Positions 52,037 to 64,000 of a stretch of 64,000 nucleotides of DNA are shown one piece after another (positions within the stretch are counted from its first letter, which is position 1; every line of letters begins with the position of its first letter). Source of the stretch: Wuchereria bancrofti. Taxonomy: Eukaryota > Nematoda > Chromadorea > Rhabditida > Onchocercidae. Location of the stretch: contig SSBO01000008.1 of NCBI GenBank assembly GCA_005281725.1, positions 5,194,011 to 5,258,010 of the forward strand, in the 5' to 3' direction. A program made the translations under genes and the position numbers. The notes beneath the pieces are model-generated. The model was not told where the DNA came from. It searched no databases and was given only the letters and a program-made list of their open reading frames with translations.

Positions 52037-53230
52037 GACAAATGGGTCATGACGTATTAGTATAGTTGCACATCTTATTAGCCAAATGGATCATGACATA
52101 TCAGTATGGGTGCACATCTTATTAGCCAAATGGATCATGACATATCAGTATGGGTGCACATCTTATAAGCCAAATGGGTCATGACGTATCGGTATGGTTG
52201 CACATCTTATAAGCCAAATGGGTCATGACGTATCGGTATGGTTGCACATCTTATTAGCCAAATGGGTCATGACATATCAGTATGGGTGCACATCTTATTA
52301 GCCAAATGGATCATGACATATCAGTATGGGTGCACATCTTATAAGCCAAATGGGTCATGACGTATCGGTATGGTTGCACATCTTATTAGCCAAATGGGTC
52401 ATGACGTATCGGTATGGTTGCACATCTTATTAGCCAAATGGGTCATGACATATCAGTATGGGCGCACATCTTATTAGCCAAATGGATCATGACATATCAG
52501 TATGGGTGCACATCTTATTAGCCAAATGGATCATGACATATCAGTATGGGTGCACATCTTATAAGCCAAATGGGTCATGACGTATCGGTATGGTTGCACA
52601 CCTTATTAGCCAAATGGGTCATGACATATCAGTATGGGCGCACATCTTATTAGCCAAATGGATCATGACATATCAGTATGGGTGCACATCTTATTAGCCA
52701 AATGGATCATGACATATCAGTATGGGTGCACATCTTATAAGCCAAATGGGTCATGACGTATCGGTATGGTTGCACATCTTATAAGCCAAATGGGTCATGA
52801 CGTATCGGTATGGTTGCACATCTTATTAGCCAAATGGGTCATGACATATCAGTATGGGCGCACATCTTATTAGCCAAATGGATCATGACATATCAGTATG
52901 GGTGCACATCTTATTAGCCAAATGGATCATGACATATCAGTATGGGTGCACATCTTATAAGCCAAATGGGTCATGACGTATCGGTATGGGTGCACATCTT
53001 ATAAGCCAAATGGGTCATGACGTATCGGTATGGTTGCACATCTTATTAGCCAAATGGGTCATGACATATCAGTATGGGCGCACATCTTATTAGCCAAATG
53101 GATCATGACGTATCGGTATGGGTGCACATCTTATTAGCCAAATGGATCATGACATATCAGTATGGGCGCACATCTTATTAGCCAAATGGGTCATGACGTA
53201 TCGGTATGGGTGTTAGCCAAATGTGTCATG
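52037..53230. repeat. 44 bp minisatellite, about 27 copies with higher-order structure
   Basis: The unit runs GCCAAATGGRTCATGACRTA, then TCRGTATGGKYGCACATCTT and AT(T/A)A, 44 bases. Copies fall into subtypes: A (GGATCATGACATATCAG), B (GGGTCATGACGTATCGG) and C (GGGTCATGACATATCAG, usually with GGGCGCAC). A five-unit order C-A-A-B-B (220 bases) repeats in the middle and right parts. First and last copies are the most diverged, as expected for array edges. GTCATGAC in B and C units is a perfect 8 bp palindrome. Not a coding repeat. I do not recognise it as a named filarial satellite. Confidence 0.95.
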
Positions 53231-54572
53231 CAGTATTGATTTTGATACTCATTAACTGTAATACGTAGTCCAGCGTTTTTGTTGGATTTTTTGTTGGATA
53301 TGATATTGTTGCGATATGGTATCGATACCGACTTTCATGACCACTCCTCGGTTTTTGAATTTGAATTTATTGCATTTGAACATGAGCATTTTTCATGAAA
53401 ATCTGAGGTAAAATTTGGATTTCAAAATTATTTCCAGCCAATTTCGTAATACTTTCTTCCACTATTCAGTGGGATATTAATTTCATGAAATTTAGAAAGT
53501 AAATAAATAAAAGAGAAAAATTGTAGAATCAGTTTATGTGCAACAATGGGTATCATTGTAAAATTATTACTGAAATATCAAAAAAATGCAATCAATCAAC
53601 TTTCAGGAAACAAACAAGGGGAAGAAACAAACAAAACAGTCGATACGTCGGTATTTTAACATAGTTCGGATTTCCGGAATGTTTCATTTTTTGTTTAATT
53701 CTTCATGACATTTTATCATGCACTGAAGCGATTCTAGCAGGTCATTTGCAGTTTTTAAATTTTCCTGATTTATTTTAGTGGTAAAAAGAGGAAATTATCT
53801 CACTTATTTTTGTCTTTTTTCTTCTCACCAAAAGTTAATGAAGATTGCATCTAGAAAGACACTTTTTTTTCAGTTTTATATCGTATATTCTATTGTTCCA
53901 TTATATGTTATTATTTGCATCATATTTCGTTGTATATCATTCCAATAAATTATTTCAAATATATTCTGCTATATGCTATCCCGACAATTATTTTTAATAT
54001 ATACTTTTTTTCTATTATTCCAGTAAATTATTTCCAATATATATTCCGTTCTGCATTATCGCCATAAATTGTTTCTTTGTGTATTCAATTTATATGTGTA
54101 CATAAAAACATTATGCAACAAGAAAACTTGTTGATGATCGATTTATAAGCTACCCAAAACTCTGCCTCACTACAATTCTCCCCGCACTACTACTATTACT
54201 ATCTTTCTCTTCTCATTTCTCGTAGAATCATGGCGATCGCTTTTCTGAATCTGTTAGAAAACTATAACGAAAAGATGATTGATTGTATGAATGTTGTTTG
54301 TTTATAGAATTCGTAGTGAAAGCGATGTGACTGAATCATTTTAAAATGGCGAAATGTTTGTTAAATGAAAGAAATGAAATGAAAGTAAAAGACGATAGGA
54401 ATTAATCTTCAATACCTTTTGTTATTGTTTACAACTTTTATCATTTATTTTATTTATTTATTATTATTATTATTGTTCTCACTGCCATTACTTGTTTTTG
54501 CCTTTCTTTCAAATAGTAGTTAATTATAATTAACTAATAACAGCATTAGTAATAACCAATAATAATATTGCT

Positions 54573-54611
54573 CATTTTATAATATGATATTTATTATCAT
54601 ATTATAAAATG
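54573..54611. other. Perfect 17 bp inverted repeat with 5 base loop
   Basis: CATTTTATAATATGATA, loop TTTAT, then its exact reverse complement. It could form a cruciform or RNA hairpin, or be the remnant of a small inverted-repeat element. AT-rich background makes short palindromes common, but a perfect 17 bp stem including G and C pairs is less so. Confidence 0.85.
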
Positions 54612-55904
54612 GATACATTGCTAACACACATTGCTTAAAATATATCCTACATTTTTTCTCTCTTTTGCTTTTTAAAATGGTTTTTGTGAAATTTTAATTA
54701 TTTTTGACCAAAAAGAAAGATTGAATATATTGTTAAATTTTAATTTGTTTTAAACCATTTTCTTCATCTATAATTTAAGAATATGCTTAATGAGCAAAAA
54801 AAGCAATTAATAAGTTTCATCTTCAGTTATTACATACTTACAAATTAAAATATAACTGCAATTATTGCAAATTTAAAAAAAAAATAATATAACTGATATT
54901 CGAGTAAGTTCTGTGTCTTATCAATCAGTCATGTTATCAATCAGTCATGCATTGATATCATAAGAATTCATTATTGCGAACGGATGCAAAAAGTATTTTA
55001 AAAAAAAACTATATTTTGGAATTCGATTAATTTATGTATAAATTTTGCTAATATTCTTTTCTTCATAGTTTTTTTTTCCATTCAAATGTGATAAGTAAGC
55101 TTAAAATTGTAATGTAAGCATGGAATGCATTTCCATTTTCGAATGTATAAGAGAAGTTTTTAAAATTCAAAAAATGTATTTATTTCTCTTCATTAATTTT
55201 TTTCGAAATTTTAATTTGAAACATTTTTTTCAATTCTATAATGAACTCACAATTTGCAATTTTTTTTCCAGTTATATATTCATGAATTTGATTTAATTTT
55301 CGAATTTGCATATTTTCTATTTGTTCTTCCAACTACCGATTTCAAATTTGTAAAAAAATATGCAATTGCTTTTTTTCTTTCCACGCATAATTTTATTTCT
55401 TATCAAATTTAGCACTATCAAAATTCACAAAATAGGAATGGAAAATTGAAAAATGACAATTAAGTGCTAAAATTAATTTTACTAAAAGCAAATTGATTGA
55501 TTCTCTATATTTTTATTTTATAATCAAATTAATTTCAATGAAATGAATGAATTAAGTCGCTGAAAATGAATGAATAAGACGATTTTAAATAAAAATTTTT
55601 TATCTCTCATTTCAATCACTGCTTTCCTTCTTTTCTTCCTTCCTTCCCTCTTTTCTTTCTTCATCTTTTCCTTTTTTCTCTTTTGTGAATTTCTTTTCCA
55701 TCGCGTATATATATTTTTTTACTACAAAAATTTATCCATCAATTTAGGAAAGAGAAAGAAAAAAAGAAAATTTCATTTCCTTTTCAAATCAATCGGTGTT
55801 TTTTTCTTTCTTCCACCCCAATAAATTTATGAAAATAAATGAGAAATAATAATGTTTTAATGAAATTTCACTTCTTTCATATTTGTTTATTTCATACGTG
55901 CCTA

Positions 55905-55970
55905 TATACACACATCACATACACATACACACATACATACACACATACATACGCACATACACACACACAA
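55905..55970. repeat. CA/CATA microsatellite
   Basis: ACACATACAC and CATACATACACACA units, about 1 kb upstream of the small membrane protein gene's first exon. Confidence 0.8.
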
Positions 55971-56479
55971 AGATATACGTATAAATAGTATTTAGAAATT
56001 TTGATAAGTTTTTAATTGGAAATTATTTTATTGATACAATTTAGACTAATATATTGTATGTGGCAATTCATTGATCTGATTTGAATTTGTTGTTAAAATT
56101 GAATTTTCTTTTTTAAAATGACTGAAAAATTTTACAATTGTATTAAATTTCATAAACATATACAGATAATTTTGTTTTCTTTCAATAAATTTTAATTTTA
56201 GTGCTAAGGATGGCAATTTTTTTTTATTTTCTTTTTTTTTTTTTTTTTTTTTTGAAGTGAAATAAATTTGCAAAAAAAAAAGAAAGAATAAAAACTTTAA
56301 GGCATAATTTTATCACTGTTTGTAAATTCATTCGTTAATTATTGACTTTTTTTTAATCTAAAAAGTTGGTCAGAATTGCAAAAATGTTTTATAACTTTAT
56401 CATTGCAGAAATCGTTTTATTCTTCTACTGCATCTTTCAATTTTGCAATATGATAATTTATTAATTAAAAGAAAAAAAA

Positions 56480-57778
56480 ATGTATTCCAAGTAAGTTACA
56501 TTTCATTTTATGTCTAAATTTTAGTAAATTCCATGTTTTTTGAAATAATTCCAATATTAGATTAGTAATTTTGATTATTGATTATTTGTTTGCCTTTCTC
56601 ATTTCTTGTAGTTCTGTTGTAACATCATTAGCAGACATTTTTAGCTAATTAATAAAGCAACCTAAATTGATATATTATAAACTTTTATAAGAAAAAAATG
56701 TCTTTGGATTGTTTAACTTCTAATATTTTACTTAAAATTTCTATTTTCTACCCTAATTATAAATTGTAATTGAAATATTACATATATTTTTTCTAGAAGA
56801 AATGAACTTCCCGTAGCAGACTTTCTCTCATCCAGGGAAACCTACGAGAAATACGAAAGACCACGTAGCGGTACTTTTAGTCCTGTGCCTATTTCACTTG
56901 CAAGTGTTACACCTGTAACCTATCTCAATGTAAATTTATTAAAATCATTTTATTTTGTTTATGTTTTTTTTTTTTTTTTTGAGAAAACTTGAATTAATCT
57001 AATGTTAAGATTGAGATAAGTTATTTTAATATATAATGAAATTAAATTTTCTTCCTTTGATGTTCTTGCACAAAAAATAATGCTATCAATTTTTAATTCA
57101 TCATATTTTTTTTCATCTTTTTGCTATTTTAGCATATCTATCAAGTATCAACTAAATTAACGTTTATTTGTTAAGCATAATTAAAATTATACTTTCTTCT
57201 TCAAATGATCTATCACTTTATAAGCAAAAAAAAAAAAAATTTATTTAGGAATATAAGGTTGTTACGCGGACTCCAGTACCTCAGGATGAAATAATGGTGC
57301 AAATGCCACAGGAAAAAATTATCTCAAAGCAAAATTTACAAACTTTAACAAAAAAACGAAGTTAGTTTTTATTTCCATATATGACATTATTTGAACGCCG
57401 AAAAAAAGATTAAAATTATTTTGATGTAAAACTTATGGAAAAAAATATATACATACTTTTTGGATAATCAAAAAACAACCAGAAATTATTAATTTTTCTT
57501 ACACGCCTTAAATTATTCACATTGAAAAAATTTCAAATTCCCTGGAATTTTTTTGACGCATTTTTAAGTTTCTATTAATTAATAAATGAAATGATTCATT
57601 AATTTTATAATAAATAGATAACTTAATCATAAATTAATCATTCTTAATTTTATCTTTTATTAACTTTTTTTTTGCAGTACCATTTGGTCGTGTAGTAGCA
57701 GCTGCTATTGCTATACCATTATTCATTATGTTCTTCTTATTCATCGCTATATGGTTTCAAGAATTGGGCTTCATTTGA
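56480..57778 (+). CDS. Small tail-anchored membrane protein, function unknown
   Basis: I do not recognise this protein. Exons: 56480-56490, 56797-56929, 57249-57360 and 57678-57778, giving 118 residues. Exon 1 has only 11 coding bases (Met-Tyr-Ser plus two bases of Lys). It was chosen because the next exon has no in-frame Met, and this ATG, its GTAAGT donor and its phase all fit exactly. Residues 1-85 are hydrophilic: an Arg/Glu-rich start (KRNELPVADFLSSRETYEKY), a Ser/Pro/Thr-rich middle (RPRSGTFSPVPISLASVTPV) and a basic stretch near 80-85 (LTKKR). Residues about 90-112 (VVAAAIAIPLFIMFFLFIAI) form one membrane helix, leaving a short WFQELGFI tail. Basic residues before the helix suggest an N-terminus in the cytosol, the layout of a tail-anchored protein. 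Exons 2-4 are well supported by phase; exon 1 less so. A longer upstream N-terminus remains possible. Confidence 0.72.
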
Positions 57779-58013
57779 AATTTATTACAGTACCCATTCA
57801 TTACAGTGTCAATTCATGGTATAAGTTTATCAAATAATATACGGTAGTAATATAAGTTACATTATTGAAAGACACATTTGATGAATGATTGATTGATGAA
57901 ATAATGAATTAAATGAAATTAATATTCAAGAAACAAAATTGTTTTCATTTAATTGATTGCTTATTTAATGTTAATCATTTAAATAATGATTCCATTTAAA
58001 TATCTTTAATTCA

Positions 58014-58019
58014 AATAAA
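58014..58019 (+). promoter_or_regulatory. Candidate polyadenylation signal of the small membrane protein gene
   Basis: AATAAA 236 bases after the stop codon, followed by a T-rich stretch. Confidence 0.4.
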
Positions 58020-60483
58020 TCTTTCCATCGTTATTTCTGTTAGAAATTTCTCGCATAAAAAAACAGTTCACGTAACTCACGTATGTTTAAAATGTATTTA
58101 CACTTTTAGCTGATCTTTAATTTTTTTTTTGTTCTTTAAAAATATTGTAAAACATTTATTACACACAAGAATGAAAATATTGCCTACATTACTGTAATTG
58201 ATGTAATCAGATTCTTAATTCCATACTTTTTCAGGATATATCTTCCATCTTACATTTATTTTACTACAATGTTAAGTCTACCATATATAATCAGTCTACA
58301 ACATTAAGTCTATCCTATTTAATTAACAAGCGAACATTTTTGTTAATTTCAAATATGATTCGAAAAGAAACATATACAAAAGATATTTAAATCCTTTCCC
58401 AAACGTTATAATTTTAATATGTAAAATGTAAAATAATTATTGGGTAAATATAATGGTGCTGCTAATTTCACATAATATACCAATTTTAAAAATGTTTTTT
58501 TTTCTGCTTTTGCTTTTTTGTTTGTTCAATTTTTCATTCATATTGTTAGCCATAATAATTGATTGTGGTGTGTAATATTAACTGAATAAATTTTTTTAAT
58601 TGTTCATGACTAATTGTAACAAGAAAATGAAAAAAAAAAGTAAATAAACAGGGAAAGATAAGCTTTAACAGCAGTTAATTATTGTTATTTCGAACAACAA
58701 AACAACACAACTAAAGTTATCTAAATATGTTGCAATGAGAACAAAAATGTAAAGGAATACTGTTGAATCGGAATAAATTTTTGAATCTAACTTTCTGACA
58801 AAGCGAAAGAAGAAGAAAGAGATGAAAGAACAAAATGTTTTTTATCACAAATTTTTGTTCAACATGAATATTTACTTGATCTTTAGTAAAAAAAAAAAGA
58901 AAAAAGAAAAAAAAGGAAAAAATCCTGCTTAAAACAGCGATTGAAGAAGGAAAAGTGCTAAAGTCAATCAAAAATTTCATTCTTAAAAAAAAAGCTACTA
59001 TTTAAAAAAAGAAAATTTATTAATTTGCAACGGTCAATCTTCTTAAAAACGTTTATTTGTTCCACTCATTTGCTTATGCTATAATAATTTTTATTATAAG
59101 AAAGTGAATGTTTTTTTTCCTGTTTTTTTTTGCTAATTCATAAAAATAAAATTCCAAAAAAAAAAATCAATAATTCTGGTTTATAATATGTTTATTACTT
59201 ATATTTCTCATTTCATTATTGTTACTTTGTATATGTATTTATTATATATTTATTAGTATTATTATGATAACTATATGTTTGCATAAGTGTAATTATCATA
59301 TTAATGCACGAACAATAATGAAATAATTATCGTTTCTTCTCTAATTACTCTCATATTTTCTAGTCACAAAAACCTTTTAATGACATGCATCGTCATATGT
59401 TTCAGTGTAAACAAATTTCAATTCATCCCAGTTAATGTTTATTTATACAAATATTCTGCTCTATAACAGCTGATTCAATATATTATAGTTGTTGCTATTT
59501 TTCCATTTCGTTTTTTTTCATCCCTTTCAATTTTTATTCTTTATTTTAATTTTAAAAATTCTAACTTTTCAAGATTAAATTTTTGCAAAATTTTACACTA
59601 CAAGCTTATTAATTTCAATTGAAAATATGAAATAATTTTCATAATATCTATCATTTTGCATTTAATACGACTATTTTATTCATTTTTCATTTGAATGAAA
59701 TATCAAACAAACTAAAAATTTTCTGCTATTTGTTTTTTTTTTCTTGCTCATTCTAGAATATTATCAAACAAAAATTGTGAAATAAATTATTAATCAAATT
59801 TTTGAAATTAATGGTTTTTTTTCTTTGGACAAATTTATTTAGGTAATTTTCATCATTCCCGTCATTTGAATGAAGGATTAATTACTGTTCACAATTTATT
59901 CTCATTTCAATAAAAATATTAGATAAAAAAAAGTTCATAAACGCATGAAACAAATATTCATTTCGAAACTTAAAATTTGAAGCATTTTTTGGAATAGACT
60001 TGAAAAATAATCCATCGTCTAAATGATAAGAATGATAAAATTACTTAAATAAGTCTGCTAAAAAAAATCGCTTCTTTCAGAAATTTGACTGACTCTTTTT
60101 CTGATTAAGTGTAAGGAAAAAATTGTTATCATTCTTTTTTCTGAAAAAAAAAAATTTCATTCCCATATTAAAACTTAATTTTTTTTAAACTTTTGCTCTT
60201 TTCTTTTCCTTCTAATCCAATAGTTTACATATAATTCCTTTTTTATGTTCCTTTACTTTTCAATTATTCCAATATTTTTTGCATATTTATTCATATGTAA
60301 ATTTTTTTATCCATTAAAAATTTTTTTCATAATATAAAATGTTTGAACAAAAATAATTTGTTATGATTCATCGAATTAAAGTTACGCATTAATTAAATTT
60401 AGTAGTAAAGATTAAGCGATTGTTGGATCAAATATTAATTTTTTATACGATTATAGAAATTGAAAAATAGACGAAATAAAAGA

Positions 60484-60491
60484 CACATACA

Positions 60492-60530
<39 letters not shown>

Positions 60531-60531
60531 C
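60484..60531. repeat. CA microsatellite
   Basis: An almost pure (CA)n run of more than 15 units with two CATA interruptions at its left end. Likely polymorphic in length. Confidence 0.9.
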
Positions 60532-63500
60532 ACATTTCAGGTTTTCTCTGTTTATTGAAAAACGCCAGTGCATATTCGCCACTCATTAATTTCATATTTG
60601 AATTTTATATTTAACCAATAACCGATCTTCCCTTCCGACTTTATTTCTTTTTCTTTTTCTTTTTGTAAAATTTATTTGCTACAGTGATTTAGCTTAATTA
60701 AACTAATTTCCATCAAATACAGCAAATTCGATTTTTCCATCATCTTTTCGAAATTAGGTACGGTATTTCTTTTTTTCAGAAATATCATAATGCTCTATTT
60801 GATCAGTCTATTTGTTTTAATTTTATATTATTGATAACACTGATAAATTAATGAGCGAATGAATTAAGCGAAATAATTCAATTAATTGACTTCATAGATT
60901 TCATATTAACTGGTAATATTTGACAATTAATCGATTTATTGGAACGGAAATATCTGGTATATTTTGCATCGAATAATCCATTGTATTCAAGAATTGCCAG
61001 AAAAAAGAAAATGTCAGTTTTATTGAATACATAGCAAATAATGCAAATACTTATCGGATGCCTTTTCTAAAATTTCCGATTATAATAACTATTACGGGTA
61101 TAGTAATTAACTGCAATGATAATTATCAGACGAAAATTTGTCATTTGATCAAAAAATTTAATGTTGACTTTTTGTGACAGAAAAAAAAGACAAATAAAAA
61201 CTAGAATTAAGGAGGAAAAAAATTTGTAAACATTTTTATATGAAACGTTTGTAAATTTATCACCTGATGATAATTTTATTTATCAGTAAATTTTCATTTC
61301 AACTAAACAATGTAAATATTAGTTACATGTTGCAATGATCAAAATGTATTCACTGATAACATCGCTGATAACAAGCAAATATGTTATGATAACACAAAAT
61401 TGCTGTCATCACAGTAAAAGAAAATTTAATAGTTTGAAAACTGATACAAAATTATTTCTACCTTCACCAAGTTTAATTTCTAATTATCTCATTTTTGTTC
61501 TTTCCTCTCTTTTTTCTGTAGTTAACAATTTATTAATAAAAAGTTTTTATTTTCGATTGAATAAAAAATTTTTTAAATTCTCTTTTTTCCCTTTTACTAA
61601 AAATTTTGCATTGAAAACACTTGTTTGTAATGGCAATTGATGAACGATTTACAAGCATTTTCTGTTTTTTTATTTCTCGCTTCTTTTAAATGTCATAAAC
61701 TTTTTCCACAGAAAAGGAAAAGTGTCGATTTAGTTTTACTCTAAATAAAATTCTTCAAAATTAAAAAAAAAAATTTATTCAAGTTTCTTTTTATAACTTT
61801 TTTCCTTTCCTTTTAAATTCAATAGCACTTCCAATTCATTTAATCCAACTCATTTCAACGCCATAATTGGATTTCCGATTTTGTAAGAATGCAATCATAT
61901 GGTATTAATTACTAGTTATTCAAGAAAGTAAGTTAGAATAGCATAAATGGGAACAAATTCTAAATACAGTGAGAACAAATTTTAAAAATGTAAGATAAAA
62001 TTTAATTGCTAGAATTTCAAACACTACATTTCATAGCACTGTTGATTCTATTTTTTTTTAAAAAAAAAAGAAAAAAAAGAGAGTTATAGAGAGTTGTACT
62101 AGAGTTCTCAACAATTAAATAGATTTTTTCGAAGTCTTATTCTTTTCACTTTCTTGAAATTAGAATTTGTTTTCCAAAAGATCTATAAATATCACCAATA
62201 ACTTCAGGTCTTTATCTATTTAGTTTAAACTTTTTTCCAAAAGATGCAACATTTTACACGATAGTTTGTTTGCTCGAATACGCAAGCATCACTTAAGTAT
62301 CAATAACTAATTCAATGTGAGTCGCTGACACTTGAATTTCGAGTACTGATATGTATATGTATCATCGGTTATACTTATTTTTAACCAACGGAAAGCATTT
62401 TTCACAACTCATTTTTCCAACCAATTGTTTATTTACTTTATATAACGAGTTTGTGCAAATAAAAAGATATAAGTATTTGTTTCAAAGAAAAAAAAACCAT
62501 TTCCAAAAATTTTAAAAACAAAAAAAAATTTTTTTTAATCATCTACTAATTTCGAGATTTTGAGTTGATGATAATATTAAACTGTTTCGTTTTTGTCCTA
62601 TGCTAGTACTAACTGTTGCTTTGTTGTTGCATTTTATCTCTCATTCTCCTTTTTTTGAAGAGGAAGAGAAGAGAATAAAAAAAAAAGTCATCATTTATCA
62701 AATATGCTTTTTATTCCAATTCTTTTCAAACAAACTTTTTCATTTAAGTCTTTTCAAACAAACTTTTCACTTGAATCCGTTCGAAAAAACTTTTTATTTA
62801 TGAAGTATAGATCGAAGATAAATAAAATAACAATAATAGTCTTCCTCAAAAACAAGATAAGCTAATTAAAAAAAAAGAAAAAAAAAACGGGAAGGGAAAG
62901 CAAAAAAAGATTCAAAAACAAATGTTATTCTTTTCTATTCGAATTAACACATTTCAAAACAACTTTTTCAACTGGATGACAACTTTTTCTCTCCTTCATC
63001 GTGTACTTTTCTTTTTTTATTTTTGTAAATACTTAGATAAATAATAATCGTAATTTTTATAACCATACCTTTTCATCTCTATTAATTATCTCATTTTTAA
63101 AATTATCAATTATATTCCAGTATCTTGACGATAATTTTCGTTAACGAAGAAATGTGGATGCTCAAAACTTTTCCCATTTCCCATGTTATTCATCTAAATT
63201 AAAATACATCAATTATATTATATTCTAATTCAAACTGGAATTTTTTTTTAGTTGCACAATTGCAAAATAAATATCACTACTAAAAAATATGAGTTTAATA
63301 TATTCGGAATGAGAAAGAAAAAAGTAAAAAAAAAAGAGATGAGGAAAAAAAAAGTAAATTAATTATTCATTCAATGAAAGCTTTTTCCATTCTTATTACA
63401 TATAAATAAAATACATAAAGAAACAAATAACTAAATTATTAAATAATTATACATTATAGAAATTATACTTCTCTAATATGTCATCAAAATCCCTGCGATA

Positions 63501-64000
63501 TGCTTTTTTATTTGTTTAAATAAATGACTACAGTTTGATCTTGATAATATCGTTTGTTTCCACTACGACAGAAATACATACTTATCTCTTTGGAAACATT
63601 TACAATCCATGATATCGACAAAAAACAAAGTCTGAAATTTTTTAAATTAGAAACAAATTTTGAGACCGTTTGAATTTTTATCATAAAAAAATGATATGAA
63701 ACAAGAAACGGATCAATATTCAAATATAATCACCCAATTATCAGACTAATGATATAATGATTAAAATTCAATAAGATGGATTGCATTCTATGGTCAAATT
63801 AATCAAACTAAACTGTAATAAAACTAAATTACGATTATTCTGTTTGCGCCTTTTTCTTATTGAGAAAAAAATAAAAAAGAAAAAATTCCTTTCCTCAATT
63901 CGCTATAATTAATTTATTACGCAAATACTTTAAATATGATAAAGCAAAAAATAAAATAAAATTTTGGTAATTGGAATTAAACTGCATTTTTTGAAGTTAT

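Larger units (their letters stand above)
47250..56479. other. Intergenic region between PFKFB and the small membrane protein gene
   Basis: About 9.2 kb without a supported gene. It includes AT-rich filler, a TA microsatellite near 49660-49680, several TCTC-rich pyrimidine tracts, the 44 bp minisatellite at 52037-53230, a perfect inverted repeat at 54573-54611, a 16 bp tandem duplication near 54918-54950 and a CA/TA microsatellite at 55905-55970. Open frames here are Phe/Ser/Lys-rich and unconvincing. Confidence 0.55.
57779..64000. other. Intergenic right end of the window
   Basis: About 6.2 kb of AT-rich DNA without a supported gene. A likely polyadenylation signal for the preceding gene is at 58014-58019, and a CA microsatellite lies at 60484-60531. 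A small less-AT-rich island at about 60532-60586 could be a short exon on either strand but cannot be assigned. Open frames at 61335-61640 (+), 62600-62803 (+) and 63508-63723 (-) lack domain or splice support. Confidence 0.5.

Noticed and set aside
61335..61640. 101-codon plus-strand frame near the right end
   Set aside because: Composition follows the local AT bias (Lys, Phe, Asn, Ser); no domain, no splice-compatible neighbours and no better-than-chance start context.

Overview
This 64 kb window is nuclear eukaryotic DNA, strongly AT-rich by eye, with small exons separated by AT-rich introns. The introns mostly begin GTAAGT/GTAAAT-like and end TTTTCAG or TTTTTAG. Several genes have an acceptor-like site just upstream of the start codon, as expected for spliced-leader trans-splicing. 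With the protein families present, this points to a parasitic nematode, most likely a filarial (clade III) worm. The species cannot be named from sequence alone. No bacterial genes, rRNA, tRNA, CRISPR array or autonomous transposon was recognised.

Six genes can be assembled exon by exon, with splice phases that agree. From left to right they are: (1) rps-7, ribosomal protein eS7, + strand, 3904-5400, four exons; (2) a CRAL-TRIO plus GOLD lipid-binding protein of the Sec14 type, + strand, 8501-16511, eight exons; (3) COX6C, a cytochrome c oxidase subunit, - strand, 17891-17341, two exons; (4) a putative MADF plus tandem BEN-like nuclear protein, + strand, 19137-23615, ten exons; (5) bifunctional 6-phosphofructo-2-kinase/fructose-2,6-bisphosphatase (PFKFB), + strand, 30881-47209, thirteen exons with an 8.4 kb first intron; (6) an unrecognised small tail-anchored membrane protein, + strand, 56480-57778, four exons, the first only 11 coding bases.

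Genes 2 and 3 converge, while genes 3 and 4 are head to head across about 1.2 kb that probably holds both promoters. The genes do not form an operon or a single pathway. PFKFB (glycolytic control) and COX6C (respiration) both serve energy metabolism, rps-7 serves translation, and the others are probably lipid transfer, transcription and membrane functions.

Most of the rest is intergenic or intronic AT-rich DNA with simple and degenerate repeats. Notable are a 44 bp minisatellite of about 27 copies with a five-unit higher-order pattern (52037-53230), an apparently perfect 104 bp tandem duplication (35768-35975), a three-copy 51 bp minisatellite inside PFKFB (41656-41806), and a perfect 17 bp inverted repeat (54573-54611). 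The most unusual gene-level observations are an intron in the CRAL-TRIO-GOLD gene whose only frame-compatible acceptor ends in AT rather than AG, and the MADF plus tandem BEN-like architecture of gene 4. No clearly new multi-gene system was found.
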